Source: Phyllobacterium zundukense (GTDB lineage: Bacteria; Pseudomonadota; Alphaproteobacteria; Rhizobiales; Rhizobiaceae). From it: 64,000 bases of DNA. The stretch covers positions 1 through 64,000 of the forward strand of contig NZ_CP017942.1 in assembly GCF_002764115.1 (NCBI RefSeq), in the 5' to 3' direction. Position numbers and translations under genes: made by a program. The notes beneath the pieces were generated by a model. The model did no database searches. It saw only the letters and a program-made list of their open reading frames with translations, and was not told the DNA's origin. Shown in pieces: positions 8,562 to 18,125 of this stretch; within the stretch, counting starts at the first letter, position 1; each line of letters opens with the position of its first letter.

Positions 8562-9020
8562 TCAGGCCTCCAAACGCTTGGCAGCTTCGTGAATCCCGGC
8601 ACGGATTCGGTGATAGGTGGCGCAACGACAGAGATTGCCCGTCATCGCGGCGTCGATATCATCATCGGTGGGCTTTGGATTATTCGTGAGGAGATCGGTC
8701 GCCGACATGATCTGGCCGGACTGACAGTAACCGCATTGCGGCACATCGAGATCGGCCCAGACCGTCTGCACGGTCTCCGCCACCTTGCCTGTGAGCCCCT
8801 CGATGGTTGTCACTTTCGCATTGCCTATATCGCCGACGAACGTCTGGCAGGAACGCACTGGCGCTCCGTCCAGAAGGACGGTGCAGGCGCCGCATTGCGC
8901 CATGCCGCAACCGAATTTCGTTCCCGTCAATCCGACGAGGTCGCGGATCGCCCAGAGAAGTGGCATATCCGCCTCGGCCTCGACTTTATGTTCGTTGCCG
9001 TTGATCGTCAAAGTCACCAT
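8562..9020 (-). CDS. 2Fe-2S subunit of molybdopterin hydroxylase, IorA-like
   Basis: 152 residues with two iron-sulfur clusters: a plant-ferredoxin type (CGMAQCGACTVLLDG ... VRSC) and the helical type (CGYCQSGQIM ... GNLCRCATYHRI). It passes electrons from the molybdenum centre of the adjoining large subunit. ATG 9020 was chosen because GGGAGA lies just upstream and the protein begins with the usual beta strand (VTLTINGNEH); the open frame extends to 9092 with no support. No FAD subunit is nearby, as expected for the IorAB type. The subunit has no signal and probably rides with IorB through Tat. Confidence 0.92.
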   Translation of the reverse strand: MVTLTINGNEHKVEAEADMPLLWAIRDLVGLTGTKFGCGMAQCGACTVLLDGAPVRSCQTFVGDIGNAKVTTIEGLTGKVAETVQTVWADLDVPQCGYCQSGQIMSATDLLTNNPKPTDDDIDAAMTGNLCRCATYHRIRAGIHEAAKRLEA

Positions 9021-9244
9021 AGTGTTCTCCCTGCGTTGTGATGCGCGCCTGTGGAGCTTCAGCCGGTCCGGGCTCCCCTTGACGTTCGTCATCTGCGGGC
9101 AAACTTATAAGACCATGCTTTAGGCTGATAGGTTCAATCCTGCCTGATTATTGCTCGATCCTGTCGCGCCTTTCACTTTGTGTTTATTTTGCGTGATTAA
9201 TTTTTGAAAGGACTGACATTGGTCTCAGCCAATCGGCGATTGCG

Positions 9245-10201
9245 CTAACCGACGGAGCCGCGTCTGGTTGAGTCGTCCGAATTCAGGATGGCCTTGACGT
9301 CACGCAGTGGAGGATGACCGAACATGCGGCGATATTCCCGGCTGAACTGCGTCGGACTCTCATAGCCGACCCTGAGCGCGGCAGTCGCTGCATCGAGGGA
9401 TCCGGAAAGCATCAGTTCCCGCGCATGATGCAACCGCAGATGCTTCTGGAATTGTAGTGGGCTCATGGCCGTCATTGCACGGAAATGATGGTGCAGCGTG
9501 GAAACCCCCATGTTTGCCATCTCCGCCAACTCATCGACACGAAGGGGCATGGTGTAGTTCTCCTTCAGCCAGGCAACCGCCTTTGCCACGCGGTTACTGT
9601 TCGTTCCTGCTAGCGCAAAGCGGCGCAGCCGGGCACCCTGTTCGCCAGTGAGGAGCCGGTAGAAAATTTCATTTTGAATATGGTTTGCCATGTAAGGAAT
9701 ATCGTTCGGCGAATTTACGAGCGAGATCAATCGCCAGAAGGCATCGAACAGTTCCGGAGTGGCCCGACCCACTGCTACGCCGCGGTCGCGGTCGGATGTA
9801 TGCGTCGCGTGCAAGTCGTGGTTGGCAATTAGACGCCGAAGCGCCTCAAGGTTTAGGCGCAACATGGCAGCCACATACGGCTCCGCCTCACTCGCCTCAC
9901 AGATCTGGCCCGTCATTGGCAGACCAATCGTGGTGAGGAAGAAGCATGATTCATCGTAGACAAGCGTTTCGTCACCGACACTGACACGCTTGCTTCCCTT
10001 GATGATTAACGAGAGACTGGGCTCATACAAAGTGAAAAAGGGCCCGGCGGGCTCAACGACGCGATAAAGCGAAAGACCCGGTATTTCGTGCTTGAAACTG
10101 ATGCCGTCCCACGGCAATTGCGACAGCACATCAAGAATCCGTAAGCGTATTGGGGTTGTTTGAGCCTGAAGTTTTTCTCCGTGGGGCAAAATTCTCTCCA
10201 T
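9245..10201 (-). CDS. AraC family regulator
   Basis: 318 residues. The N-terminal 180 form the AraC_N cupin-type effector domain (ISFKHEIPGLSLYRVVEPAG, YEPSLSLIIKGSKRV). The C-terminus holds two helix-turn-helix units (RVDELAEMANMGVSTLHHHF and AALRVGYESPTQFSREYRRM). Residue 1 is placed at MERILPHG, as in the family; an upstream ATG at 10255 adds only 18 unlikely residues. It lies upstream of the iorAB-like pair on the same strand, with a 224-base gap, and is the best candidate for its activator. Confidence 0.88.
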   Translation of the reverse strand: MERILPHGEKLQAQTTPIRLRILDVLSQLPWDGISFKHEIPGLSLYRVVEPAGPFFTLYEPSLSLIIKGSKRVSVGDETLVYDESCFFLTTIGLPMTGQICEASEAEPYVAAMLRLNLEALRRLIANHDLHATHTSDRDRGVAVGRATPELFDAFWRLISLVNSPNDIPYMANHIQNEIFYRLLTGEQGARLRRFALAGTNSNRVAKAVAWLKENYTMPLRVDELAEMANMGVSTLHHHFRAMTAMSPLQFQKHLRLHHARELMLSGSLDAATAALRVGYESPTQFSREYRRMFGHPPLRDVKAILNSDDSTRRGSVG

Positions 10202-10907
10202 CGAACCCTTATTTCTAACTATCACGGATCTCAAGCCGTTCTTCAGTATTATCACATTAATCTAATTTCGACAGTATCAGGCAAGATTCTGGCGGAACGA
10301 GCTAACGCGTTGCATGGACGAGCGCTATGCACTTTCAGCCCTTCGACGCAAGCGAACAACAACTGCAAGCTTGTCCGCAAGACGTTGCTCGATCTAGACC
10401 CTGAAACGAGAAAGCATCATTTCCGCCTTGCGAGCAATAAAATTGCCTCGATCTTTGTGTCGCCGCCTGGCATTCTGTCCGTCCGGCGCTGCCGTACGGC
10501 GATGCGAGCCGTCGCGAAAAGCTTTTTGCCGCTGCAGCGCACCTTCTAAAGATTCAGTATACAATTGCATGCACATACTTGGAACTCTATCTGCCGAGTG
10601 CCCAGATCAGGAAGATCCGTAGAGATTCATCCGGATGACTTGGTGCCTGAGCCTCTATTGCTGACCTTCGGAAGTTAAGCAACCCAGCTGGAAGTTGCTG
10701 ATAAACGTTCGTTTGAAAATGCCGAAAATCGCTGATTTTTCCATGGGATCCGATTGGTTCCTGGAATTCTACAATCACTTTTTAAAGAATATCGGGATGA
10801 GTGATTTTCCAATGAGCGCCTTGAAAGGATCCAAACCGGCTACTTCGCGATCATCTAGTTATCGCATCGAATCCCAGAATATCCGGCCACGACCCCATCA
10901 CAACCGC
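10202..10907. other. Intergenic with possible GNAT remnant and repeat
   Basis: About 700 bases. A plus-strand frame around 10370-10450 reads LDLDPETRKHHFRLASNKI, which resembles the start of some GNAT acetyltransferases, but it has no intact flanks and could be chance. A dispersed repeat sits at 10707-10777. No complete gene is supported. Confidence 0.3.
10707..10777 (+). repeat. Dispersed intergenic repeat, copy B
   Basis: GTTCGTTTGAAAATGCCG, a longer spacer than in copy A, then CGATTGGTTCC and CTACAATC. The GGTTCC form is shared with copy F at 34265, suggesting two subtypes. It lies outside any gene. Confidence 0.7.
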
Positions 10908-11948
10908 TCAGACGGGTAGATGTTCCACGTCCGTTGCCAAGAGAGCAGCCTCCTTCTCCGGTGGCATTCCGGCCTTCAGTGGCACCGAACGGCGCCCACG
11001 GTCCCAAGTCAGGATCTGCACAAGTGTTTCATCCAGCGGTCGCATGTGGAGCCCGTTCGCAAAAGCCTTTTCGACGCTGATCTCCAAAAAATACCGGAAC
11101 GCCTCGTTGGAATACGGCAGCCAGAGTGGAACCTCGCTCCAGGGTTCAAGACCGGCTGCCAGGATCGCTTCGTCCGAACACCAAATGAAACGCGCATCCG
11201 ATTTCGCTACGCGGCGACATGACTCCAAGAGGGCGTTCATAGGGAAGGGACGGCCCGTGAGATTGAACACCCCGCTCAGTCCTCGCGCCGCACCCTCGAC
11301 GATAAAGCGCGCGGCATCGTTCACGTCGATGAGTTGCACGAGGCGTTGAGGATCTCCGGGAGCCGCGGTGAGCCCACCTTGATCCACACGACGCGTCCAG
11401 TAGGTCAGGCGATCCGTGTAATCGCCCGCTCCAACAAGGAGGCCAGCCCGGTGGATTACTGCGCGGTCGCCGAGACGATCGATAGCGACAAGTTCACATT
11501 CGCGTTTCAGTGACCCATAGGCCATGCCGTATGATGCGGCGCTGGAGCGTTGCTCCAGGGGCAGCGATCGAGCGAATCCCAACTGCTCAAGGGTCGCGCG
11601 GCTCGAATGCGATCCTTCCATGATGCCTGGCACTGAGAAATCTCTGTAAGCCGAGACGCTCGACACAAGCGCATAATGGCCGATCGCTGGCGACAGAGCA
11701 TCGAGCAAACCCGCCACCGCATCGGGCGCGAAAGCGCAGGTATCGACCACAAGATCAAAGGTGCGACTTTGGAGCGCCGAGAGGTCGCGGTGCCGGTCGC
11801 CGATCAGCATCTCAATATCAGCAGAAACCGGCGTATTCACGGTCTGACCCCGGGTGAAGACAGTGACCGCATGGCCCGCCGCCAGCGCGGCGTCAGCAAC
11901 CGCTCCGCCCAAAAATCCCGTTCCACCAACCACAAGTACATTCAACAT
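10908..11948 (-). CDS. NAD-dependent epimerase/dehydratase family protein
   Basis: 346 residues with an N-terminal Rossmann motif (VVGGTGFLGGAVADAAL) and aspartate-containing second strand region, then SSVSAY and YGSLKRECE, which supply the Ser and YxxxK catalytic residues of extended SDRs. It resembles the atypical epimerase subgroup acting on sugar nucleotides or other NAD(P)-linked substrates. It is monocistronic on the minus strand, head-to-tail after the MBL-fold gene by about 140 bases. Substrate unknown. Confidence 0.8.
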   Translation of the reverse strand: MLNVLVVGGTGFLGGAVADAALAAGHAVTVFTRGQTVNTPVSADIEMLIGDRHRDLSALQSRTFDLVVDTCAFAPDAVAGLLDALSPAIGHYALVSSVSAYRDFSVPGIMEGSHSSRATLEQLGFARSLPLEQRSSAASYGMAYGSLKRECELVAIDRLGDRAVIHRAGLLVGAGDYTDRLTYWTRRVDQGGLTAAPGDPQRLVQLIDVNDAARFIVEGAARGLSGVFNLTGRPFPMNALLESCRRVAKSDARFIWCSDEAILAAGLEPWSEVPLWLPYSNEAFRYFLEISVEKAFANGLHMRPLDETLVQILTWDRGRRSVPLKAGMPPEKEAALLATDVEHLPV

Positions 11949-12091
11949 CGATTACCGATCAAGCACGCCGTTAATTTAGTATGAGTTTCGGCCATGTCAG
12001 GTTAACGTTTCGTCATCGATTTGGGATGTTATCGCTACAGGACGAATGTTCCTTCCATTCCTTACAAGCGCCATCGATCCCGCTTCAACGA

Positions 12092-12967
12092 TCAGCCCCA
12101 CTTCATTTCGCCGGTGGCGACCTTGGAGCCGATGTCGAGCGCGACGCCCATGCCGAGACCTGGGAAGCGTGCTTCCATTGCGGCCTTGAGTGCAGCGGAA
12201 TCCTTTGCCTTGGCCAATTCTTCCTCGAAGGCCTTCAGGTAACTGATAGTATGCTCCACACCCGAGAGATCGGTCTTGGCATCGGGCATCATGTGTCCCG
12301 CCACGACGACCGCTGGCTTACGTGCCGCGATTTTTTCGAGATTGGCGACCCAGGCAGTGCGGAGTTCGGCACTGTTGGTGTCTGCCGTCCAGACATGAAC
12401 CCCGTTGAAGATCATCACGCCGCCGAACACTGCATTCACGGACGGGACGGAGAGATAGCGCCGATTGGGCATGCCTTCCGCGTCGACGATCTCGATCGTT
12501 TCGCCGTCAACCGTCAGTATCTTGTCGTCGAAGGCTTCGGGAATGACGACATCGGCAAGCGTCTGCGGGCCATTTTCCTTGAGCTGCGGACCCCAAACGG
12601 CCAGCTTCTTCTCGACACTGTCCTTGATGGCGGCAACCGTCGCAGGCGCGGCAATCACCTTGGCATCCGGGAAGGCAGCCTTGATCGGACCGAGGCTGAA
12701 GTAGTAATCAGGATCGGACTGGCTGATGTAGATCGTTGTGAGCTTCTTGCCCGCAACCTTGATCACTTCGGCGACGGCCGTGCCGTCGGGGAGCGTGAAG
12801 CCGCCATCTATCAGCACGGCTTCCGTCGCGCCGGAGACCATAACGGGTGCACGGAAAAAGCCGTTCTGCCCAGCGGGAAAGTGCTTCCAGGTAAGGCCTC
12901 CGGCGGCATGGCCAAGGCCAGCGGGAGCAAAGACGGCGGTGGCGCCTGCGGCGAGAGTAGTTTTCAT
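12092..12967 (-). CDS. Secreted MBL-fold protein with altered metal site
   Basis: 291 residues beginning with a signal peptide (MKTTLAAGATAVFAPAGLGH, cut near AAG). It has the metallo-beta-lactamase fold layout (VLIDGGF, IYISQSDPDYYFSLGPIKAAF, VVVAGHMMPDAKTDL). At the place of the HxHxDH metal motif it has SQSDPDYY, keeping only the aspartate, so metal binding is probably lost or changed. ATG 12967 has an AAGGAG site 7 bases upstream; an ATG at 12988 overlaps that site and was not used. It follows the broken DsbA-like gene on the same strand. Confidence 0.8.
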   Translation of the reverse strand: MKTTLAAGATAVFAPAGLGHAAGGLTWKHFPAGQNGFFRAPVMVSGATEAVLIDGGFTLPDGTAVAEVIKVAGKKLTTIYISQSDPDYYFSLGPIKAAFPDAKVIAAPATVAAIKDSVEKKLAVWGPQLKENGPQTLADVVIPEAFDDKILTVDGETIEIVDAEGMPNRRYLSVPSVNAVFGGVMIFNGVHVWTADTNSAELRTAWVANLEKIAARKPAVVVAGHMMPDAKTDLSGVEHTISYLKAFEEELAKAKDSAALKAAMEARFPGLGMGVALDIGSKVATGEMKWG

Positions 12968-13130
12968 GATGGCTCTCCTTGTAAACATGGGTGTCTCCTG
13001 GTGTTCGTGCGATATTTGGAATTCAAGTCGTCAAGATTGGGCTGCCAGTCCGATCGTGAAGGTTGCCTGCAGGGTGCCGTGATGCCGAGCTTTTCGACAT
13101 CGAAAGTGAACTGATCGACCTCTGATTCCG

Positions 13131-13466
13131 AAAATGGTTCCTCGTGTCTCGCCGCATCGGCATAATCAGCATCAGAACTAAAGATCATATCGTTCAGCGC
13201 GTCATCGAAGAGAAACTGCGAGATCTGCAGTTCACGACCATCGACCAAAACGCGCAGTGAAACCCGCGATACGCTCGTCGTTAGACAACGCAAAGGCAGC
13301 AAATTGCACGTACATCGGCCGTGCGCCGGCCCCGAGAACAGGCCTGTTGGCGCGAGCGCGACAGTCAGGTGCGGAAGTGCCACGAGCTGTCGCAGTACGG
13401 TGGATGCACCAAAGCACCAGCGGCAGAGGGGATCGAAAAGATAGTTGTCTGGGCCTTGTCGCTCAT
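13131..13466 (-). pseudogene. DsbA-like thioredoxin-fold gene, frameshifted
   Basis: A start at 13466 with a CAAGGAG site begins MSDKAQTTIF. Continuation is found in a second frame (YLFDPLCRWCFGASTVLRQL, with a CxxC motif, then LPHLTVALAPTGLFSG) and then in a third (GARPMYVQFAAFALSNDERI). Together these make the N-terminal half of a DsbA/2-hydroxychromene isomerase-like thioredoxin-fold protein. Beyond about 13260 the similarity fades into an unrelated frame, so the 3' half is missing or degraded. The gene is divergent from the LysR regulator at 13576, which probably controlled it together with the MBL-fold gene. Confidence 0.6.
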
Positions 13467-13575
13467 GGGTCGCTCCTTGTGAAACAACAGATCGCACGAG
13501 AAGATTGAAACAAGAAGTCCGGAAAATATGACAGAATGTATGCTAAAAACTAACAATTGCACGGGAGCGCCCTTC

Positions 13576-14475
13576 ATGCAGGAAGCAACAAATCTCAATC
13601 GACTCGCCTATTTTGTCGCCGTCGTCGATGCGGGATCCTTCACCCGGGCAGCCGAGTATCTCGGCATCACCAAGGCGGTCGTCAGCCAGCAGGTAGCAAG
13701 GCTTGAACAGGAGGTCGGTACAACATTGCTAATGCGCACGACGCGGCGGCTCCAGCCGACCGAGGCGGGGCGCATGTTTCACGCCCGATGCGTATTGATC
13801 CTACGCGAGGCCGAGGATGCCTTGGGAGAGCTGGCTCACGCCAGGACCGAACCTAAAGGTCTGCTGAGGATCACAGCACCCTATGACTATGGCACCTCAG
13901 TCGTCGTGCCTTTGGTCACCGCTTTCACGACCCGTTATTCGGATTGTAAGGTAGAGCTTAACCTGAGCGACAAAATGATTGATCTGATCGCCGACAACAT
14001 GGACATCGCCATTCGCGTCGGCTGGTTGGCTGACTCAAGCCTGCAGGCACGGCGGATCGGCTCGTTTCGACAGTTCCTGGTAGGACCGCCTCAGCTCGCC
14101 GACAAAATAGCCGAATTAAACGATCCCGCCGACTTGCCGTCCCTGCGCTTTGTCGCCAACAACGCGCTGCGAGAGCCTTTGGAATGGACGTTCACACGCG
14201 GCTGCGATAGAGAGACACGGACCGTGCGTTTCAAGGCGGACATCGCGATTAATGCTACGCCAGCGGTTATGGAAGCGGTCAAGCAAGGCGGCGGATTGTC
14301 GGTCTTGCCGGATTTCCTCGCGACCGCCGACGTGTCAAACGGACGCTTGATTCATATCCTACCTGAGTGGCATCTACCATCGGGCGGCGTCTACACGGTC
14401 TATCCGGCAGCGCGATTTCGTCCACCTAAAGTTTCAGCGTTTGTCGATATGCTGACAGACGCCCTTAAACGATAG
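13576..14475 (+). CDS. LysR family regulator
   Basis: 299 residues. The N-terminal winged helix-turn-helix is clear (NRLAYFVAVVDAGSFTRAAE, LGITKAVVSQQVARLEQEVG), followed by a substrate-binding domain (GLLRITAPYDYG). The start was set at ATG 13576, giving normal family length; the frame opens at 13528. It is divergent from the DsbA-like pseudogene and the MBL-fold gene, the usual arrangement for a LysR regulator and its targets, and the 110-base gap should carry its operator. Confidence 0.9.
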   Translation: MQEATNLNRLAYFVAVVDAGSFTRAAEYLGITKAVVSQQVARLEQEVGTTLLMRTTRRLQPTEAGRMFHARCVLILREAEDALGELAHARTEPKGLLRITAPYDYGTSVVVPLVTAFTTRYSDCKVELNLSDKMIDLIADNMDIAIRVGWLADSSLQARRIGSFRQFLVGPPQLADKIAELNDPADLPSLRFVANNALREPLEWTFTRGCDRETRTVRFKADIAINATPAVMEAVKQGGGLSVLPDFLATADVSNGRLIHILPEWHLPSGGVYTVYPAARFRPPKVSAFVDMLTDALKR

Positions 14476-14846
14476 CTATTATTTCCGCTATGACACGCTC
14501 AACGTGCCAGTCGTGCATCTAGCGCCAGCCGTGATGTATCGTGACCGTCACACATTCGAGACAAGCGGACTATTCTTTCTGGGGCCCGGAGCACCTACAG
14601 AAGCTTGTTCCGGTTGAGGCATTATGCGACTTCGAAGCACATACCGAGAACATCAGGAGCAGTTTAGTGCTCAGTAGTGCCACCAGCGATCGCGATAAAG
14701 GTTCCTTTGCAAATGCCGATATAGGAGGTGGCCCACCCTCTGCAGCGCAACGCTGTCTCTGGCACACTTGTCTGAAATACTCTGACGGACATCGTTGCCG
14801 CCTGCTTCAAACCACGTGACGACCCTCGCAGCTTTATTAGCTTAGT
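14476..14846. other. Intergenic with half repeat copy
   Basis: About 370 bases between convergent genes. A 21-base block at 14701-14721 (GTTCCTTTGCAAATGCCGAT) matches the left half of the dispersed repeat; the right half is absent. No gene supported. Confidence 0.45.
14701..14721 (+). repeat. Half copy C of dispersed repeat
   Basis: GTTCCTTTGCAAATGCCGAT matches the left arm of the dispersed repeat with one substitution. The right arm is absent. It sits in the intergenic gap after the LysR gene. Confidence 0.5.
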
Positions 14847-15719
14847 TTACGGAAGATCGCCGCCGTCAAGGCCGATCACATGTCCACTCAGATACGAACT
14901 TTGATTGCCAGCGAGAAACAGCACCAACGCTGCAACTTCATCCGGCGTACCCACCCGGCGCATCGGATAGGGTGCAACCAGCTGTTCGGTTGTAACATTC
15001 CAGTCCCGGCGCACTCGCTCAAGCATCGGGCTCTCGATCGGGCCTGGCGCGATTGCATTGATACGGACGTTGTGGCCATACTCCTGTGCGGCTGCGCGTG
15101 TCATGTGAATGACAGCGGCTTTCGAGGCGCCATAGGCAACAATATTAGGGAAAGCATGGCGACCGCCAATGGACGCCATGTTGATCATGGCTCCCTTCGA
15201 GCGCACCAGATGCGGCATCTCGTATTTCATTGAGACAAATACTCCGCGCAGATTCGTCGCGATCTGGTCGTCGAAACCGGCGATGTCCGTATCGGCGATT
15301 GGCGCTGGCGGCAAATCGATCCCTGCATTGTTGAAGGCGACATCGATACCGCCATAGCGTTTGACCACGTCAGATACGAAACGCTCCACCTGCCCGGCGT
15401 CGCGCACGTCCGATCTAAGGTAGACGGCGTCGCCGCCCGCTACGCGTATCTCTGCTTCCACCTGGCGACCGAACGCCTCGCGTCGTCCATTAAAGCCGAC
15501 CCGAGCGCCCGCACGGGCGAAAGCCGCTACCGTCGCGGCTCCAATGCCGGAAGTGGCACCCGTGACGATTACCACCTTGCCTGCCAACGCGCCCGGTGTC
15601 TCCGCGGCCGCCGACGCTGATGTTACGAAATTCTGCCCGGCTAGTGTACCTGCGGCAAGCATGCCCGCTAGAACCTGCCGCCGCGGAACCGCTGTCATTT
15701 CCTCAGACCTGTTTGTCAT
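14847..15719 (-). CDS. SDR oxidoreductase with Tat-like signal
   Basis: 290 residues: about 40 leading residues with a twin arginine and hydrophobic stretch (RRQVLAGMLAAGTLAGQNFV) ending in SASAAAE, then a classical SDR: TGATSGIGAAT, NNAG, and the YGASKAAV catalytic YxxxK, with a C-terminal SYLSGHVIGLDGG. ATG 15719 is preceded by GGAGGAACC; the ATG at 15737 lacks this. An exported short-chain dehydrogenase is unusual because NAD(P)H is cytoplasmic; Tat could export it with cofactor bound. It is divergent from the LysR gene at 15823, likely its regulator. Confidence 0.85.
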   Translation of the reverse strand: MTNRSEEMTAVPRRQVLAGMLAAGTLAGQNFVTSASAAAETPGALAGKVVIVTGATSGIGAATVAAFARAGARVGFNGRREAFGRQVEAEIRVAGGDAVYLRSDVRDAGQVERFVSDVVKRYGGIDVAFNNAGIDLPPAPIADTDIAGFDDQIATNLRGVFVSMKYEMPHLVRSKGAMINMASIGGRHAFPNIVAYGASKAAVIHMTRAAAQEYGHNVRINAIAPGPIESPMLERVRRDWNVTTEQLVAPYPMRRVGTPDEVAALVLFLAGNQSSYLSGHVIGLDGGDLP

Positions 15720-15822
15720 GGCTTGGTTCCTCCACAATATGTCTGCGGGAGAGTAACCCGAGCGATTGCCTGGAAAAATCGCGGATGGCTTTGTGCACTC
15801 TTTAGTATAGCTTTATAATCGG

Positions 15823-16779
15823 ATGAGCATGATACCTGACCCTTTCTCCGGTCTGACCGCCTTCCTCGCCGTAGCGGAAACACGCGGATTCACGGCGGCC
15901 TCCGCACGGCTGGGCGTTTCCCCTGCAGCCGTAAGCCAGGCAGTAAAGGCACTCGAAGCGAAGCTCGGCACACCCTTGTTTGTTCGCACCACGCGCCGGG
16001 TCCGTCTGACCGAGGCGGGCGCGAACCTGTTGTCGCGTGTGGCACCTGCAGTTGCCGACATTGCGGGAGCCATCGAAACGGCAGGAGCCATGGGGGATGA
16101 ACCTTCAGGTTTCCTGCGCCTCACGGTACCCCGTATGGCCGTGCCCCTTATCATTGATCGCGTGGTGCCGGCCTTCCGGCACGCGCATCCAGGGGTTACG
16201 GTAGAAGTCGCTGTGGAGGACGCAACTGTCGACTTGCTGGGGCGCGGTTTCGATGCAGGCATCCGGATCGGCGAATATGTCGAACGCGACATGGTGGGAG
16301 TCAGGCTCTCGCGCGATATCGTCTGGTCTGTCGTGGCCGCCCCCTCCTACCTGGCTGCCCACGGCCGCCCGGCAACTCCCGAAGACCTGACCCGTCATGA
16401 GGCTATCCGATATCGCTTCCCGGCCTCCGGCGCTCTCTATCGATGGGAGTTCGAACGTGCGGGGCGCCCCCTTTCGGTCGATCCTCCGGGAAAGCTCATC
16501 GTCAATGATGGCGCGCTGCTTGTCTCTTTCGCAAAGGCTGGGCTCGGCCTTTCATATGTTGCCGACATCGCAGTTGAACAGGAGCAGCGTGCCGGACTGC
16601 TTGTCCGCGTGCTGGAGCCTTACCTGCCCACCACGCCGGGGCTCTTCCTCTACTTCCCGCAACGTGCCCAGGCGCAGCCGAAGCTGCGCGCCTTCATCGA
16701 TGTCACCAGAAAGCTGTTACGGCTTCGCCGGATCGAGGCCAAATCCCACCATGCCGCCATAGGTGAGCTGAAAGGCTAA
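15823..16779 (+). CDS. LysR family regulator
   Basis: 318 residues with an N-terminal helix-turn-helix (GLTAFLAVAETRGFTAASAR, LGVSPAAVSQAVKALEAKLG) and effector domain (GFLRLTVPRMAVPLIIDRVV). It stands divergently, about 100 bases from the Tat-type SDR gene, and probably regulates it. It belongs to the same subgroup as the LysR at 13576, with GC-richer codon use. Confidence 0.9.
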   Translation: MSMIPDPFSGLTAFLAVAETRGFTAASARLGVSPAAVSQAVKALEAKLGTPLFVRTTRRVRLTEAGANLLSRVAPAVADIAGAIETAGAMGDEPSGFLRLTVPRMAVPLIIDRVVPAFRHAHPGVTVEVAVEDATVDLLGRGFDAGIRIGEYVERDMVGVRLSRDIVWSVVAAPSYLAAHGRPATPEDLTRHEAIRYRFPASGALYRWEFERAGRPLSVDPPGKLIVNDGALLVSFAKAGLGLSYVADIAVEQEQRAGLLVRVLEPYLPTTPGLFLYFPQRAQAQPKLRAFIDVTRKLLRLRRIEAKSHHAAIGELKG

Positions 16780-17626
16780 CGGCGTTTTCGCTTGGCTTGC
16801 AGTCAAAAGTCCAGTGCCGACCAGTATGGCGCCTGCCAGCACCACGGGGTGCGGCCAGCCGAGAGCTGCGGACCAAAGCTCGGTCTCACGGCAAAGCCCG
16901 GGTCTGTTCGAGTCGAGACACGATACTGAATGCTGCGCAAGGTGTATGTTCTAGTTCTTTGTGGTCCTGATAATCTGAGGAGAAAACAAAGTTCATCATG
17001 AACACGGAGGCCCTTGCCGCGACATATCGTTTTCTCTGTGAACGAAGTCGGGCGGGCGGTCCCGATGATGCCGAGGTTCCCCGCCCCTTCGCTTGCCGAC
17101 GCATCATCGCACACGGGGATTTGCCCGCCCAGGAACACGAGAGCTTCCTGCGCAGGATACGACGAGGGATGACACCGTCGTCCAATGTGCCGCCGAGCTG
17201 CTGCTCGGTCCGGTCGACACCCAGACAATCAGCAACAAGGATGGTGTCTGGCCTGACAGAGTGGAGAATCATCTGTATCTTGCAACGTGCTACACCGGGA
17301 TGCATCGACGAATGCTTGACGCCTACGCGGCAGAACTCTCCGCGATTGACGGGCTCAACGTTCGGCCCCGACGCACCTGAGAAAATCTACGGTCACCGAT
17401 TGTTGCCGCTACGATGGCCTTCAACCCTGCGTCTTGGCAAACGAGCCGGATCGCCACACTCGGGGTCCGAACGAGTAATATCAGGAGTGGGTGCGTCCGC
17501 TGCTTGATCACCTGGGCGATGGTGAGGCGCCAGTCGTACTTCGCGTGCCAGGGAAGCGAGCTGCCCCTTGGACGGGCTGGATCGATCAGCACCCAGGTCT
17601 ATCCCCGACAGAGTTGAGCAATGACA
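16780..17626. other. Long stretch without a recognised gene
   Basis: About 850 bases with overlapping frames in all directions (for example 16998..17507 plus, 16886..17305 minus), none with a ribosome site plus coding character. A plus frame near 17180-17370 (ENHLYLATCYTGMHRRMLDA) looks protein-like but short. It may hold gene debris that I cannot identify. Confidence 0.35.
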
Positions 17627-17887
17627 TTAGTCATCGTCGTAGCGGTCCTGGGGGCGGCTCCGCTTGCGTTCGCGTTGGCGATCACGGCTCCAATCCTCAA
17701 TATATACTCGACGCTTAACGTAGCGCTCGCAATAGCCGTCTTCGCAATACGTTTTGACAACACGCTCGCGTACCACGCCGTTGTTGGATGAGCTATTCGA
17801 GCTTGTATTCGATGATTGGCTTCCCGCATGAGCCGTGCCGGTGACCAAGGCAGCCACGACAGCTAACAGGACAATCTCGATACGCAT
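17627..17887 (-). CDS. Small secreted basic protein
   Basis: 86 residues with signal peptide MRIEIVLLAVVAALVTGTAH ending AHA. The mature part has a Ser/Asn-rich linker, a VVRERVVKTYCEDGYCERYV motif with two cysteines five residues apart, and a highly charged Arg/Asp tail. It is probably periplasmic. The ATG has a GGAGAG site. No family recognised. Confidence 0.7.
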   Translation of the reverse strand: MRIEIVLLAVVAALVTGTAHAGSQSSNTSSNSSSNNGVVRERVVKTYCEDGYCERYVKRRVYIEDWSRDRQRERKRSRPQDRYDDD

Positions 17888-18125
17888 GGCCTCTCTCCTT
17901 TGCTGGCTACTAAATTAAGCTGTCGAACCTGAACCGTCGATGAATGGCGGCGCCGCAACGACCGAAGTCTGCAACAAGATCGTTGGGTCGTGGTGTCCGC
18001 TCTGCGAAACTTTCGGCAATGACGTAACGAATAACGTTGGCTGGCACCGAGCAATGAACCATGGTTGTCTCCACCCAAGACCTGTAATTCTGGACTTTGA
18101 CGAACCTGCGGGTGGACATGCTGTC

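Noticed and set aside
11981..13114. Long plus-strand frame of 377 codons
   Set aside because: It is the antisense of the MBL-fold gene on the minus strand, which has a signal peptide, a ribosome site and a family match.
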